Assembly (NCBI GenBank): GCA_034665745.1
Contig: JAXDJJ010000075.1
Location: forward strand, 1-54,510
Length of the DNA: 54,510 nucleotides
Source: JAXDJJ01 sp034665745
GTDB taxonomy: Bacteria; Actinomycetota; CADDZG01; WHSQ01
Direction of reading: 5' to 3'
In this document: one piece after another, positions 1 to 8,547 of the stretch
Position numbering within the stretch: position 1 is the stretch's first letter
Layout of the letters: each line of letters starts with the position of its first letter
Translations under genes and position numbers: made by a program
Notes under the pieces: model-generated
What the model was told of the DNA's origin: nothing
Databases searched by the model: none
Seen by the model: the letters and a program-made list of their open reading frames with translations, nothing else

Positions 1-840
1 GCATCGATCCGCCCGGGCATCGACGAGACCGTCCTGGGCGCATCGCATGACCGCACCTACAAGCTCAAGAAGCAGATCGATGCGGAGAAGGATCCGCGCC
101 TGGCGAGCCTCCTCCCCTTCGCTCGAAACGTCGCGGTCTTCCCGATGACGGCCGAGGGCAAGCCTGTTGGAGTGATCGCTGTCGAGCACCCCGGACGCAC
201 GGGACGGATCGAGCGCAGGGTCGTGGACATGGTGCAGCAGTTCGCGTCGCACGCAGCCCTTGCCCTCGAGACTCGTTCGCTTTACCAACTCGTCCAGAAG
301 CAGGCGGAGACCGATGCCCTGACGGGTATCCCTAACCGTAGGACGTTCGAGTCCACCTTGGAGCGAGAGATGTCCCGCGCCGCCCGTAGCGGCGAGCAAG
401 TGACACTAGCCATGTTCGACATCGACCACTTCAAGTCGCTAAACGACACCTATGGGCACCAGACCGGCGATGACGTGCTGAAGAAGGTCGCGTCCGCTTT
501 GGCAATCACCTGTCGCGACTTCGACACGCCTGCTCGTTACGGCGGTGAAGAGTTCGCCGTGATCCTGCCGTCGTGTTCGTCGAAGGAATCGCTGATGGTG
601 GCGGAACGGTTGCGCCAAGCGATCTCGCAGGTCGAAGCCGTGACCCCCATCACCGCGAGCGCCGGGGTCGCGACGTTCCCGACCCACGCAACCGATCTTC
701 AGTCGTTGATCAAGTCCGCCGACGAAGCGTTGTACGAGTCCAAGCGCGGGGGCCGCGACAGGGTCACCCGTTCCCGCAGGCGGCCACGCAAGACCACGTC
801 ATCCGGGTCCACCGAGCTGCTGGACGCCGAGGCGGAATAG
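1..840 (+). CDS. GGDEF diguanylate cyclase, 5' end outside window
   Basis: The reading frame is open from base 1, so the N-terminus is missing. The visible start resembles the end of a GAF-type sensor domain (a hydrophobic strand-loop pattern ending near an ALALETRSLY helix). A GGDEF domain fills the rest: a DALTGIPNRRTFE helix, MFDIDHFKSLND, and the signature ARYGGEEF. The active-site GGEEF is intact, so c-di-GMP synthesis from two GTP is expected. An RxxD inhibitory site (RDFD) sits exactly five residues before GGEEF, the family position for product feedback inhibition. The C-terminus is a short basic tail. The ATG at 145 is internal. The gene ends 10 bp before the convergent deformylase gene. 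Assignment to the family is secure; the sensory input is unknown. Confidence 0.93.
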   Translation, partial: ASIRPGIDETVLGASHDRTYKLKKQIDAEKDPRLASLLPFARNVAVFPMTAEGKPVGVIAVEHPGRTGRIERRVVDMVQQFASHAALALETRSLYQLVQKQAETDALTGIPNRRTFESTLEREMSRAARSGEQVTLAMFDIDHFKSLNDTYGHQTGDDVLKKVASALAITCRDFDTPARYGGEEFAVILPSCSSKESLMVAERLRQAISQVEAVTPITASAGVATFPTHATDLQSLIKSADEALYESKRGGRDRVTRSRRRPRKTTSSGSTELLDAEAE

Positions 841-850
841 CTACTCCGGA

Positions 851-1348
851 CTATCTATAGGTCTTGCGATGGAACACGTCCGTCGCTAGGGATGCAACGC
901 GGTCGAGTATCAGCATCCCCTCGAGATGATCGATCTCGTGCTGGAACGCGCGCGCCTCGAACCCCTCGGTGGTGATGGTCCGCTCGTCCCCCTCCGGGGT
1001 CAGCCCCCGCACCACGATCGATAGAGAGCGCGCGACGTTGGCCGTCAGGTCCGGAACGCTCATGCATCCCTCTCGAGCGACCTCCCGGCCATGCGCCTCG
1101 ACGATGACGGGATCGAACAACACGATGAGACCGTGACACACCGTCGTCTTCTTATGTCCGGTGACGTCCAGGGCGAACGCACGGCGTGACACTCCGATCT
1201 GGGGGGCCGCGAGGCCGACACACGCGGGCGACACCTTCATCGTGTCGACGAGGTCGGCCGCCAGTTGGTGATCGGGGGTGTCGCCTATCTCAACGGCTCG
1301 TTGTTTCAACACCTTACTGGGGAGAGAAACGACATCTCTTACCGCCAC
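851..1348 (-). CDS. def: Peptide deformylase
   Basis: This cytoplasmic metalloenzyme removes the N-formyl group from nascent proteins. All three family motifs are present: GLAAPQ (about residues 45-50), EGCMS (93-97, with the metal-ligand Cys95) and HEIDH (137-141, two metal-ligand His and the catalytic Glu). At 165 residues it has the usual length. Motif 1 reads VGLAAPQ rather than the usual GxGLAAxQ, a conservative change. It lies 10 bp downstream of a co-directional ACT-domain gene, so the two may be co-transcribed. No methionyl-tRNA formyltransferase gene is adjacent. Confidence 0.95.
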   Translation of the reverse strand: MAVRDVVSLPSKVLKQRAVEIGDTPDHQLAADLVDTMKVSPACVGLAAPQIGVSRRAFALDVTGHKKTTVCHGLIVLFDPVIVEAHGREVAREGCMSVPDLTANVARSLSIVVRGLTPEGDERTITTEGFEARAFQHEIDHLEGMLILDRVASLATDVFHRKTYR

Positions 1349-1358
1349 TGAGAACCGA

Positions 1359-1883
1359 TCAGAGGACGTCCGAGTCGACGGGATGGACGCTCACATCGAC
1401 GTCGAGCTCGTCTCTCAGGCTCAGCACCGCGTCTGGATCGGTCCCCGACGGGAACACCACCTCGAGCATCACGGCGTAAACGGGCGCTGCCGACTCGCCG
1501 ATCACGCGTGACGTCAGGTCGGTGATGTTGGCGCCGGCCGACGCCAGCGCCTCGGCAACCTTCAAGACGATGCCGGGCTTATCCGCGCCATAGACCGACA
1601 CCATGTGGGTAGGCGGCGTTACTTCGGAGGCAGCTTCCTCGACGTGCCGCACCGTCACGATCAAGCCGAGTTCGGATCCTGCGTTCTCGAGTTGGGCTTC
1701 AAGGGCTGCCGGATCCACCTCCGGTGGGGTCTCGACCACCAACATCATCGAGAAATGCCCTCGCAGGATGGTCGATGACACATCCTCGAGATTGCACCCG
1801 CTCTCGAACAAGACCTTCGTGATCGCGGCGACGATGCCCGGCCGGTCTGCGCCGACGACGGTTACTGCAACCAGGTTAGACAT
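1359..1883 (-). CDS. Tandem ACT-domain regulator (GcvR-like)
   Basis: The protein is 174 residues and consists of two ACT domains, at about 5-80 and 92-165. Each opens with the typical ligand-loop pattern: VVGADRPGIVAAITKVL and SVYGADKPGIVLKVAEAL. This two-ACT architecture is that of GcvR-type glycine-cleavage regulators and related amino-acid-sensing proteins. No enzymatic domain is present, so a regulatory role through amino-acid binding is inferred. The gene is 10 bp upstream of the deformylase and 19 bp downstream of the PHP-domain gene on the same strand, consistent with one minus-strand transcription unit. The ligand cannot be read from the sequence. Confidence 0.85.
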   Translation of the reverse strand: MSNLVAVTVVGADRPGIVAAITKVLFESGCNLEDVSSTILRGHFSMMLVVETPPEVDPAALEAQLENAGSELGLIVTVRHVEEAASEVTPPTHMVSVYGADKPGIVLKVAEALASAGANITDLTSRVIGESAAPVYAVMLEVVFPSGTDPDAVLSLRDELDVDVSVHPVDSDVL

Positions 1884-1902
1884 CCAGCGACCCTAATTCC
1901 CT

Positions 1903-2940
1903 TCAGCCACGACGAGCTTTGACCCACGCATGAAGCTCGTCGGCCGACATGAAGTTCAAGATCTTGTCCTTCGGGATACCGACGCTGATCGCTGCCGCCA
2001 ACGCCACGGGTAGGTACTGCATCTCTCCCGGGCTATGCGCATCAGTGCCCATCGAGATCCAGCACCCGGCATCGCGGGCGAGCTCGAGCAGTTCGACGTT
2101 CAGGTCCTGTCGGTCGGGGAACCCGTCGATCTCCAACGCGGTGCCGGTGTCGGCAGCCGCATCGCAGACCGTCTTCCAGTCGGCGAGAAGACCGACACGG
2201 AAGTTGTAGATGCGACAGCGCGGGTGTCCGAGCACGTCGATGTCCGGGTTCTCGATGCCCGCGATGTAACGATCGGTTTGATCTTCCTTGCGACGCAGCT
2301 GCGAGTGGAACGAACCGAGTACCAGGTCGAGACTTGCGAGGCAATCACGCTCCATGTCTCCCGAACCATCGGGTGACAGGTTCATCTCGATCGCCTTCAG
2401 GACCTTGAAGTCGGCACCCTGTCCAGCCAACTGCGCATTCAGAGCATCGATCCGACGACCCTGGTCCGCGAACTGCTCCTCGGTCATGCCGCCGGCGATC
2501 TTCAGACCCTTGGAGTGATCGGTGATCGCGATGTAGGAATAGCCGAGATCGATCCCCGACCGCGCCATCTCCTCGATCGGCACACTCCCATCGCTCTCCT
2601 CGGAATGCATCTGGAGGTCGCCGTTGACCTCGTCTGCCCAGTCGGGGTTCGCGGCGAGGATCTTGCGAGCTTCGGAATACGAGCGGAAGCCGGCGCGCAG
2701 CGGCGGAGGGTCGGGGATCTCGGGTGGTTCGTCCAACCACGACTTGATCAGCCCTGAAAGCTTGGCTCCTATCCCCTTCAACTCGGTCAGGGGAAGGTCG
2801 TTGGCGACCAGGTCGGCGACCTCCTCGGGCCACTTGTAAGCAGCGCGCGATGCACGGCGATATGCGCGCTGGCGATCGCCGGTCAGTTCCTCTGCGCGCA
2901 AAGCGAGAAGCTCGCCGACCTGTGCGTTCGTGAGGCTCAT
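1903..2940 (-). CDS. Helix-hairpin-helix plus PHP domain protein (Pol X-like, no polymerase core)
   Basis: The 345-residue protein starts with a Pol X-type helical segment containing a helix-hairpin-helix (LKGIGAKLSGLI, about 54-66). A PHP phosphoesterase domain follows: GDLQMHS near 107-113, AITDHSKGL near 140, LVLGSFHS, LGHPRCR and SMGTDAHSPGEM near the end. These are the metal-binding segments of the PHP domain at the C-terminus of bacterial family X polymerases, where it acts as a 3'-5' exonuclease or phosphatase. The intervening palm and nucleotidyltransferase domains are absent, giving about 60% of Pol X length. The GDLQ variant of the first motif is also found in Pol X PHP domains. It starts 15 bp from the divergent ligase gene, so a repair role is plausible but inferred. 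Confidence 0.85.
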   Translation of the reverse strand: MSLTNAQVGELLALRAEELTGDRQRAYRRASRAAYKWPEEVADLVANDLPLTELKGIGAKLSGLIKSWLDEPPEIPDPPPLRAGFRSYSEARKILAANPDWADEVNGDLQMHSEESDGSVPIEEMARSGIDLGYSYIAITDHSKGLKIAGGMTEEQFADQGRRIDALNAQLAGQGADFKVLKAIEMNLSPDGSGDMERDCLASLDLVLGSFHSQLRRKEDQTDRYIAGIENPDIDVLGHPRCRIYNFRVGLLADWKTVCDAAADTGTALEIDGFPDRQDLNVELLELARDAGCWISMGTDAHSPGEMQYLPVALAAAISVGIPKDKILNFMSADELHAWVKARRG

Positions 2941-2955
2941 CGGGGACGAGGTTAA

Positions 2956-4026
2956 ATGCCAGCGATGGCCCTCCCACTCAAGCCGCCCCTCAGTCCCATG
3001 CTTGCCAAGCTTGCCGAGACGATCCCGGCCGGAGACGAGTGGTCGTACGAGCCCAAGTGGGACGGCTTCCGGGGGATCGTCTTCAAAGACGGCAAGAAGA
3101 TCGAGATCATGAGCCGGGACAAACGCACACTCGAGCGCTACTTCCCTGAGCTCCTCGTCGTCCTCCAGGACTCATTGCCCGATCGGTGCGTGGTCGACGG
3201 AGAGATCGTCATCCCAGGGAAGGGTGGCCTCGAGTTCGACGCGTTGCTCCAACGGATCCACCCGGCGGAATCACGCGTCAACATGCTGGCGGAGAAAACG
3301 CCCTCTAGCTTCGTCGTCTTCGACCTGCTGGCCCTTGGCTCCGACGACCTGATGGCACGTCCACTCGCGGAGCGCCGTGCGATGTTGGACAAAGCCCTCG
3401 GTTCACCGAAGAAGAAGGGCACCGACGCCACCATCAAAGAGGTCGCGACGACCGGCAAGTCGCACCGACGCTTCCTGGTAGGGCCGTGGACCCAGGATGC
3501 GAAAGAGGCCGAAGGCTGGCTCGACACCTACGAGCGCATCGGACTGGACGGCGTCGTCGCGAAGCAACTCGATTCATCCTACGAACCGAACAAGCGCGGG
3601 TGGATGAAGATCAAGCAGCACCGGACCTGCGACTGCGTCGTCGGTGGTTTCCGGCTGAACAAGACCGGAGATGGGATCGGATCGTTGCTACTAGGCCTCT
3701 ACGACGCGAAGAAGAACCTGCACTATGTGGGGCACACGTCTTCGTTCAAGGCGCAGGAACGGCGTGACCTTCTTGCCAGGTTGAGCAAGCTCGAAGGTGC
3801 CGGCGGGTTCGGGCAGGGACGGTCGCCCGGTGGGCAGTCGCGGTGGTCGGGCGGCAAGGACACGACCTGGGTGTCGATCAAACCGGAGATCGTCTGCGAG
3901 GTTGGGTTCGATCGCCTGCTGGGTGGTCGCTTCCGCCATGCGGTGACGTTCTTGAACTGGCGCCCGGACCGTAAACCGGCGAGCTGCACGTTCGATCAAC
4001 TGCCGGACTTCTTGCGACCTTTCTGA
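2956..4026 (+). CDS. ligC: ATP-dependent DNA ligase, LigC type
   Basis: The 356-residue protein seals nicks using ATP and belongs to the short actinobacterial ligase group (LigC, or the LigD ligase module). Motif I, EPKWDGFR, places the adenylated Lys near residue 34. Later motifs include a FVVFDLLAL strand, LDGVVAK and WMKIKQHRTCDCVVGG, followed by an OB-fold containing FNW-type residues. The start follows GAGG five bases upstream; a second ATG lies nine bases in. The neighbouring convergent gene encodes a LigD-type polymerase, so the pair reconstitutes two of the three activities of mycobacterial LigD. No Ku gene is visible. The gene's last 31 bp overlap the 3' end of that neighbour. Confidence 0.93.
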   Translation: MPAMALPLKPPLSPMLAKLAETIPAGDEWSYEPKWDGFRGIVFKDGKKIEIMSRDKRTLERYFPELLVVLQDSLPDRCVVDGEIVIPGKGGLEFDALLQRIHPAESRVNMLAEKTPSSFVVFDLLALGSDDLMARPLAERRAMLDKALGSPKKKGTDATIKEVATTGKSHRRFLVGPWTQDAKEAEGWLDTYERIGLDGVVAKQLDSSYEPNKRGWMKIKQHRTCDCVVGGFRLNKTGDGIGSLLLGLYDAKKNLHYVGHTSSFKAQERRDLLARLSKLEGAGGFGQGRSPGGQSRWSGGKDTTWVSIKPEIVCEVGFDRLLGGRFRHAVTFLNWRPDRKPASCTFDQLPDFLRPF

Positions 4027-5063
4027 GTCTTCTTGGCCGTCGACTTCTTCGCCGGCGACTTGGCGCGCGAGGGTGCGACCCGCATCGGCTCTTTGTCGCC
4101 CTTCGGGAAGTGCGGAGGCCATGGCGCGTCGCCGATGCCCTCCTTCTCATCACGCTCGGCAAGCTCTAGCAGGGCGTCCAGCCTTCCCACCGCATCGTCG
4201 ATCCCTGCGTGTGGATCGCCGGTCTTCGCCACACGTTCAGGCACCGTGAAGATCGTGTGGTCTGCAGGATCGACCTCGGGGACCTCGTCCCACGCAAGGG
4301 GGCACGACACCTGAGCGGGTGCGAATGGCCGCACCGAGTAAGCAGCCGCGATCGTGCGGTCCCGGGCATTCTGGTTGTAGTCGACGAAGACGCCATGACG
4401 TTCTTCCTTCCACCATGCAGTGGTCGCCAGTCCGTCAGCACGCCGCTCGACCTCGCGCGCGAAGGCGAGGGCCGCCCGCCGGACCTCCTGGAAGCCCCAC
4501 TTTGGCTCGATACGGACGTAGATGTGGATGCCGCGTTTGCCCGACGTCTTGGGCCACCCGACCAGACCGTGCTGTTCGAGAACCTCTTTCGCAATCATCG
4601 CCACCTTGCGCGCATCGCCGAAGTCGATACCGGGTGTCGGATCGAGATCGACACGGAGCTCGTCGGGATGATCGACGTCATCGCGCCGCACCGGCCATGG
4701 GTTGATGTCCATGCAGCCCATGTTCACGGCCCACAGAAGGTGAGCGAGATCGGCGATGACGAGCATGTCGGCTTGCCGGCCGCTGGGGAACCGCACCACG
4801 ACAGACTGCAACCACTCAGGGCGACCCTTGTCGGGCAGACGCTTCTGATAGAACGCGTCGTCCGGAGCGTCGACACCGTTGGGCCAGCGATACATCGTGG
4901 TCGGGCGATCCTGCGAACCACGCAGAACGCCGTCGGCAACCGACACGTAGTAGTTGGCGAGGTCTAGCTTCGTTGCCCCCGACTCGGGGAAGAAGACCTT
5001 CGACGGGTTCGTGATCCGAACGTCTTGCCCGTCGACCTCGAGGACCGTTACTTCAGTTGCCAC
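3996..5063 (-). CDS. LigD-type primase-polymerase (PolDom, archaeo-eukaryotic primase fold)
   Basis: The 355-residue protein matches the stand-alone polymerase domain used in bacterial non-homologous end joining and gap repair. Visible signatures are NPSKVFFPE near the N-terminus, the catalytic acidic motif VDLDPTPG (about 138-145), TSGKRGIHIYV (about 173-183) and DYNQNARDRTIA (about 239-250). The last 45 residues are a Lys/Ala/Ser-rich tail, probably disordered and nucleic-acid contacting. It converges on the ligase gene with a 31-bp overlap of 3' ends, so the two are not one operon but are likely functionally linked. The ligase and phosphoesterase modules of full LigD are absent from this polypeptide. 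Confidence 0.9.
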   Translation of the reverse strand: MATEVTVLEVDGQDVRITNPSKVFFPESGATKLDLANYYVSVADGVLRGSQDRPTTMYRWPNGVDAPDDAFYQKRLPDKGRPEWLQSVVVRFPSGRQADMLVIADLAHLLWAVNMGCMDINPWPVRRDDVDHPDELRVDLDPTPGIDFGDARKVAMIAKEVLEQHGLVGWPKTSGKRGIHIYVRIEPKWGFQEVRRAALAFAREVERRADGLATTAWWKEERHGVFVDYNQNARDRTIAAAYSVRPFAPAQVSCPLAWDEVPEVDPADHTIFTVPERVAKTGDPHAGIDDAVGRLDALLELAERDEKEGIGDAPWPPHFPKGDKEPMRVAPSRAKSPAKKSTAKKTQKGRKKSGS

Positions 5064-5098
5064 TCTCGGGCGACTCTTCGGCCACGCGGGCCACCCCC

Positions 5099-6679
5099 TT
5101 ATCGCTGGATCGGAAGGTCCAGGAAGGAGTCTTTCAGATAGATCGTGTTGGTCGCGCGCTCTTCGTTAGGAGCGAACCAAGTGTTGCTTGACGACGCGAC
5201 GATCACCTCGAAGTGGTGATCCTTGGCCAGAACGTAGTCCTTGTCGATGAACTCGAGCTTGAAGTCGTAGACCTTGCCGGGCTCGAGGTCCTTGCCCTTC
5301 GTCAAGCCGTCGTTGAAGCGCGCATTCAGGGCCGCACGCGAGACGATGCCGCACGAACCGCTTGGGCCCACATCGCACAGGATGCCTACGAGATGGGTAG
5401 AGGCAGCGTCGCTCGACGCGCTGAGGTGAAGGATCGGACGACCCTGGATACGGATCCCCGTGGTTCCCGGGACCTCGATACGCATGTAGCCGGAACCGAT
5501 CCCTCGCGTCATCTCGGATTCGGTCAGATGACCGTCGTCGGTGTAGTTGAACTCGACGGCCGGTCCACTCCCCAACAACGGGAAGCGCTTCATCACGCCA
5601 CCCCACGTTTCGTCCGTGCGCCATACGTTGTCGTTGGTCTCGATGCGGATCGCGGGCTCGTCCTCGACACCGTTGTGAACGCCGTAGAGCCACCGCTCGA
5701 ACCACCGTTCGAGGAAGAAGTCCCATTCGGGGTAGTTGCCGCGCGGTGACGCGTGCGGCCACTGACCGATGACCATCGCCTTCTCGGTCTTGACCGCCTG
5801 GAACCACTGCGTGCCCTCCCACGTCTTCACGTTGAAGTCGAGTTGGCCGTGCGTCACCAGGACCGGCACCTTCACTCGGTCGGCGAGTCGCAGGTAGTCG
5901 CGTTCCTGCCAGAACTTGTCGTAGTCGGGCTGGGTGCTGTAGCCCTTCATGAACTTCTCGACCCGATCGCAGACATTCCAGCGCATCGCGATCTGTTGTG
6001 CCGCGGTTAGCGAACCGGGATCGGGTGGGGGCAGGAACCCATAGGCGAACATGAAGTCGGTCGGCGTATCCGAGGGTGGGTCGATGTCGGCAGACTCGCC
6101 CGAGTAGGTCGCACGCACACCTTGCTGGTAGGCGTACCCCCACCATCGACTGATAGACGAAACGGGCACGATAGTGGCGAGGTGCGGTGGGTTCTCGACC
6201 GCGGCCGCGTTCGCGGTGGTGCCGTCGTACGAGGCACCGGTCATAGCGACCTTGCCGTTGGACCAGTCGCGTGTTCCCAACCACTCGACGAGGTCGTAGC
6301 CGTCGTGACGCTCGTTGATGCCGCCGTAGTCCCAGCACCCTCCGGAGTTGTAGGTCCCCCGGACGTCCGCAACGACGTATGCGTACCCCTTCGGCACGAA
6401 CAGTTGGCCATCGCCAGAAGGCAGGTCGGCTTCGTTGCGATCGAGGGCCCGGTTCAGCAAGTGATACGGGCTCATCGACAGGATGACCGGCACGCGCACG
6501 TTCTTCGGGGTGGCGGGACGGTAGATGTCGGCCGAGAGTTCGATGCCGTCGCGCATCTCTACCCGTACCCGTTCGTAGGTGAACTCGGGATAGTTACGCG
6601 GCCCCCGATCGACCCGCGCCGAAGCACCGGCGGGAACCAACAGGCAAGCCGCGACGAAGGCGACGATCACTCGTCTCAT
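5099..6679 (-). CDS. Secreted CocE/NonD-type alpha/beta hydrolase (peptidase S15 family)
   Basis: The 526-residue protein begins with a signal peptide (MRRVIVAFVAACLLVPAGASA). The catalytic domain holds VADVRGTYNSGG and the nucleophile motif GASYDG with Ser near residue 150. A probable acid lies in THGQLDFN and the His in QWPHASP. A C-terminal beta-sandwich with LHLSASSDAASTHLVGIL completes the X-Pro dipeptidyl-peptidase/cocaine-esterase architecture. Family members hydrolyse esters, amides or dipeptides; the substrate here cannot be told. The start is followed by a normal signal peptide, and 35 bp separate its 3' end from the start of the polymerase gene. Export by Sec is inferred. Confidence 0.9.
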   Translation of the reverse strand: MRRVIVAFVAACLLVPAGASARVDRGPRNYPEFTYERVRVEMRDGIELSADIYRPATPKNVRVPVILSMSPYHLLNRALDRNEADLPSGDGQLFVPKGYAYVVADVRGTYNSGGCWDYGGINERHDGYDLVEWLGTRDWSNGKVAMTGASYDGTTANAAAVENPPHLATIVPVSSISRWWGYAYQQGVRATYSGESADIDPPSDTPTDFMFAYGFLPPPDPGSLTAAQQIAMRWNVCDRVEKFMKGYSTQPDYDKFWQERDYLRLADRVKVPVLVTHGQLDFNVKTWEGTQWFQAVKTEKAMVIGQWPHASPRGNYPEWDFFLERWFERWLYGVHNGVEDEPAIRIETNDNVWRTDETWGGVMKRFPLLGSGPAVEFNYTDDGHLTESEMTRGIGSGYMRIEVPGTTGIRIQGRPILHLSASSDAASTHLVGILCDVGPSGSCGIVSRAALNARFNDGLTKGKDLEPGKVYDFKLEFIDKDYVLAKDHHFEVIVASSSNTWFAPNEERATNTIYLKDSFLDLPIQR

Positions 6680-6796
6680 GCTCGGAAAGGTTCTACGTAG
6701 AAGTCCTTAGCCCTCCGGGGGCCGTTTTCGCCCATTGCGTAGTGCCGACACGGGCCCCCGGCCCTAGCGTTGGGCCAGGTTGAGGAGAGGAAGGTC

Positions 6797-6979
6797 ATGC
6801 CCCGCGTAACGAGTGATGGAGTGTCGGTCTACGTGCCCACGTATCCGGCAGATTTCCGCTGCCCCGAGTGCAACGAACGGCTTCACCAGATCCTGACTGG
6901 GTCCCGGCCGAGCCTCCAGCCCTGCACTTGCGGCTATGACTCGACCCACGCCTACCTCCAGCCGGTCCCGATCCTCTAG
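6797..6979 (+). CDS. Small Cys-rich protein
   Basis: A 60-residue protein of unknown function. The chosen ATG is preceded by a strong Shine-Dalgarno stretch (GGAGAGGAAGG), whereas the longer frame would start at a TTG nine codons upstream with none. Four cysteines occur as CPEC near residue 22 and CTC near residue 43-45, a spacing compatible with a zinc knuckle, but the second pair is CxC rather than CxxC. The protein has no membrane segment. It is followed 33 bp later by another small gene on the same strand. Confidence 0.6.
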   Translation: MPRVTSDGVSVYVPTYPADFRCPECNERLHQILTGSRPSLQPCTCGYDSTHAYLQPVPIL

Positions 6980-7012
6980 ACCTACCGGCACCCCGGCGCG
7001 AGGCTTTCTGAC

Positions 7013-7321
7013 ATGAAGGTCGCTCTCTTCATGGCCCTATGCAACGGTCCTCTCGTGGGCGTCATCGCGCTCGACTTCTGGGGCAGCGGCCGGAGCGAAG
7101 CGAGGGCCGAGAAGGCGCTGGCCCAGGATCGGTGCCAAGCCGGTTCGAGGTGGCTCCCCGGACATCGCTGCGGCCAACACGTCGTGGCTCGACTCGATGT
7201 CTTCGAAGGTTACGAGTACCGCTTCTTCCGATGTCTGTGCGAAGAACACGCGACCGAGGCCCAGCGACGGATGGCAGGACCGTCCTACCGGGTTGCCCTA
7301 CTAAGTCCGAGGGACGCGTAG
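7013..7321 (+). CDS. Hypothetical small protein
   Basis: A 102-residue product of no recognised family. A hydrophobic stretch (LFMALCNGPLVGVIALDF) at the N-terminus could be a membrane segment or a buried helix. The middle carries CGQH, then CLCEEH, giving a Cys/His cluster that might bind metal. The frame ends 9 bp before msrB, so the two may be co-transcribed. GAGG about ten bases before the ATG is a modest ribosome-binding site; an internal ATG at 7031 is an alternative start. Confidence 0.5.
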   Translation: MKVALFMALCNGPLVGVIALDFWGSGRSEARAEKALAQDRCQAGSRWLPGHRCGQHVVARLDVFEGYEYRFFRCLCEEHATEAQRRMAGPSYRVALLSPRDA

Positions 7322-7330
7322 GCTTCGACG

Positions 7331-7717
7331 ATGGAAAAGACCGACGAACAATGGCGTGAGGAACTGACCCCCGAGCAGTACGAGATCCTTCGCAAGAAGG
7401 GCACGGAACCGCCGGGCACCGGGAAGTTCACTTACAACAAAGACACCGGCATGTACCGCTGCGCGGGCTGCGGCACCGACCTGTTCAGTTCCGACACGAA
7501 GTACGACTCGGGCAGCGGATGGCCGAGCTTCACGGATCCTGCCAACCCCGCCAACGTGGAGCTCCATCAAGATGTCAGCCACGGCATGGTCCGCACCGAG
7601 GTCACGTGCAAGAACTGCGGTGGCCATCTGGGCCACGTCTTCGACGACGGCCCGGGTCCGAACGGACAACGTTTCTGCATCAACTCCTGCGCTCTGGAGT
7701 TCGACCCCGCTACCTAG
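7331..7717 (+). CDS. msrB: Peptide methionine-R-sulfoxide reductase
   Basis: The 128-residue cytoplasmic enzyme reduces methionine-R-sulfoxide in proteins. It has the zinc site C44-x-x-C47 and C93-x-x-C96, the SGWPSF motif (62-67) and the catalytic Cys116 in RFCINS. Length and order of motifs match stand-alone MsrB. Cys120 follows closely after the catalytic Cys. Catalytic position 116 is a Cys, not selenocysteine. It lies between a small hypothetical gene and a mycothiol-enzyme-like gene, all on the plus strand. Confidence 0.95.
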   Translation: MEKTDEQWREELTPEQYEILRKKGTEPPGTGKFTYNKDTGMYRCAGCGTDLFSSDTKYDSGSGWPSFTDPANPANVELHQDVSHGMVRTEVTCKNCGGHLGHVFDDGPGPNGQRFCINSCALEFDPAT

Positions 7718-7764
7718 TGGTTGGGGCGCGTCGCACACCTCGATCGTAGGCCTAAGCTTCATCC

Positions 7765-8547
7765 ATGGCCCGAACGATTCAGCGTCTCGAAGATGTGCCC
7801 AAGCCCACGCACGCGGAATGGCTCAAGCTCGGCGAAGAGGTGGACAAGTCGTTCCTCGAGACCTTGCGGTCTTTGAGCGAAGAGGAATGGGCCGCCCCGA
7901 CGGAATGTTCGCCGTGGACGGTCAAGGACATGATGGCTCACATCCTCGGGTGGGCCGAAGCGACGATGTCACCACGTGAGCTAACTCGCCAGACGATCGC
8001 GGGATTCAAGACCAAGGGCGCGCACGGCGGCGTGTGGCTCGATGCGACGAACCAGTCCCAGATCGACACACGCGCCCCGATGTCGATCGACGAGGTGATC
8101 GCTCGCTTCGTCGAGATCACCCCCGGCTACCACAAGACCCGGACCCGCTACGGACTCATGACCGGTCTGTTCCCGATGAAAGAGCCGTTCTCGGGCACGT
8201 GGGTCCCTATGCGTTTCCTGTTCGACACGATCTTCGTGCGCGATCACTTCATGCACCACGTCGACATCTGCACCGCGACAGGACGGATGATGCCGGTAGG
8301 TGACGCCGAGATCCGGATCGCTCACGACGCATTCAGGGAGTGGAGCGACAAAGCCAAGGCGTCGGTCACCCTCGAGCTGTCGGGCCCAGCGGGTGGGACG
8401 TTCACACGAGGTACCGGAGAGACGTCGATCTCGGGAGATGCGATCGACCTCTGCCGCGTGCTGGCGGGTAGACGATGTGACAAGTTCGAGGTCGATGGTG
8501 ACGAGGAAGCCGCTAAGCGGTGGCTCAGCGTTCTCGCCGCGTTCTAG
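7765..8547 (+). CDS. Maleylpyruvate isomerase/DinB-fold protein, mycothiol-dependent type
   Basis: The 260-residue protein has the actinobacterial MDMPI/DinB four-helix fold: an N-terminal helix, then LSEEEWAAPTECSPWTVKDM with AHILGW, and later DHFMHHVDICTATGR, which supplies the typical His ligands of the metal site. A C-terminal alpha/beta domain (LELSGPAGGTFTRG and the ALxGR-like VLAGRRCDKFEVDGD) is the usual partner in this family. Members use mycothiol or act on small thiol-linked substrates, which supports an actinobacterial host. The specific substrate is not identifiable. It starts 47 bp after msrB and abuts the convergent RlpA-like gene. Confidence 0.85.
   Translation: MARTIQRLEDVPKPTHAEWLKLGEEVDKSFLETLRSLSEEEWAAPTECSPWTVKDMMAHILGWAEATMSPRELTRQTIAGFKTKGAHGGVWLDATNQSQIDTRAPMSIDEVIARFVEITPGYHKTRTRYGLMTGLFPMKEPFSGTWVPMRFLFDTIFVRDHFMHHVDICTATGRMMPVGDAEIRIAHDAFREWSDKAKASVTLELSGPAGGTFTRGTGETSISGDAIDLCRVLAGRRCDKFEVDGDEEAAKRWLSVLAAF

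Noticed and set aside
6716..6759. Inverted repeat GGGGGCC...GGGCCCCC as a terminator
   Set aside because: The arms are about 30 bases apart and no T-run follows, so a transcription terminator is not supported.
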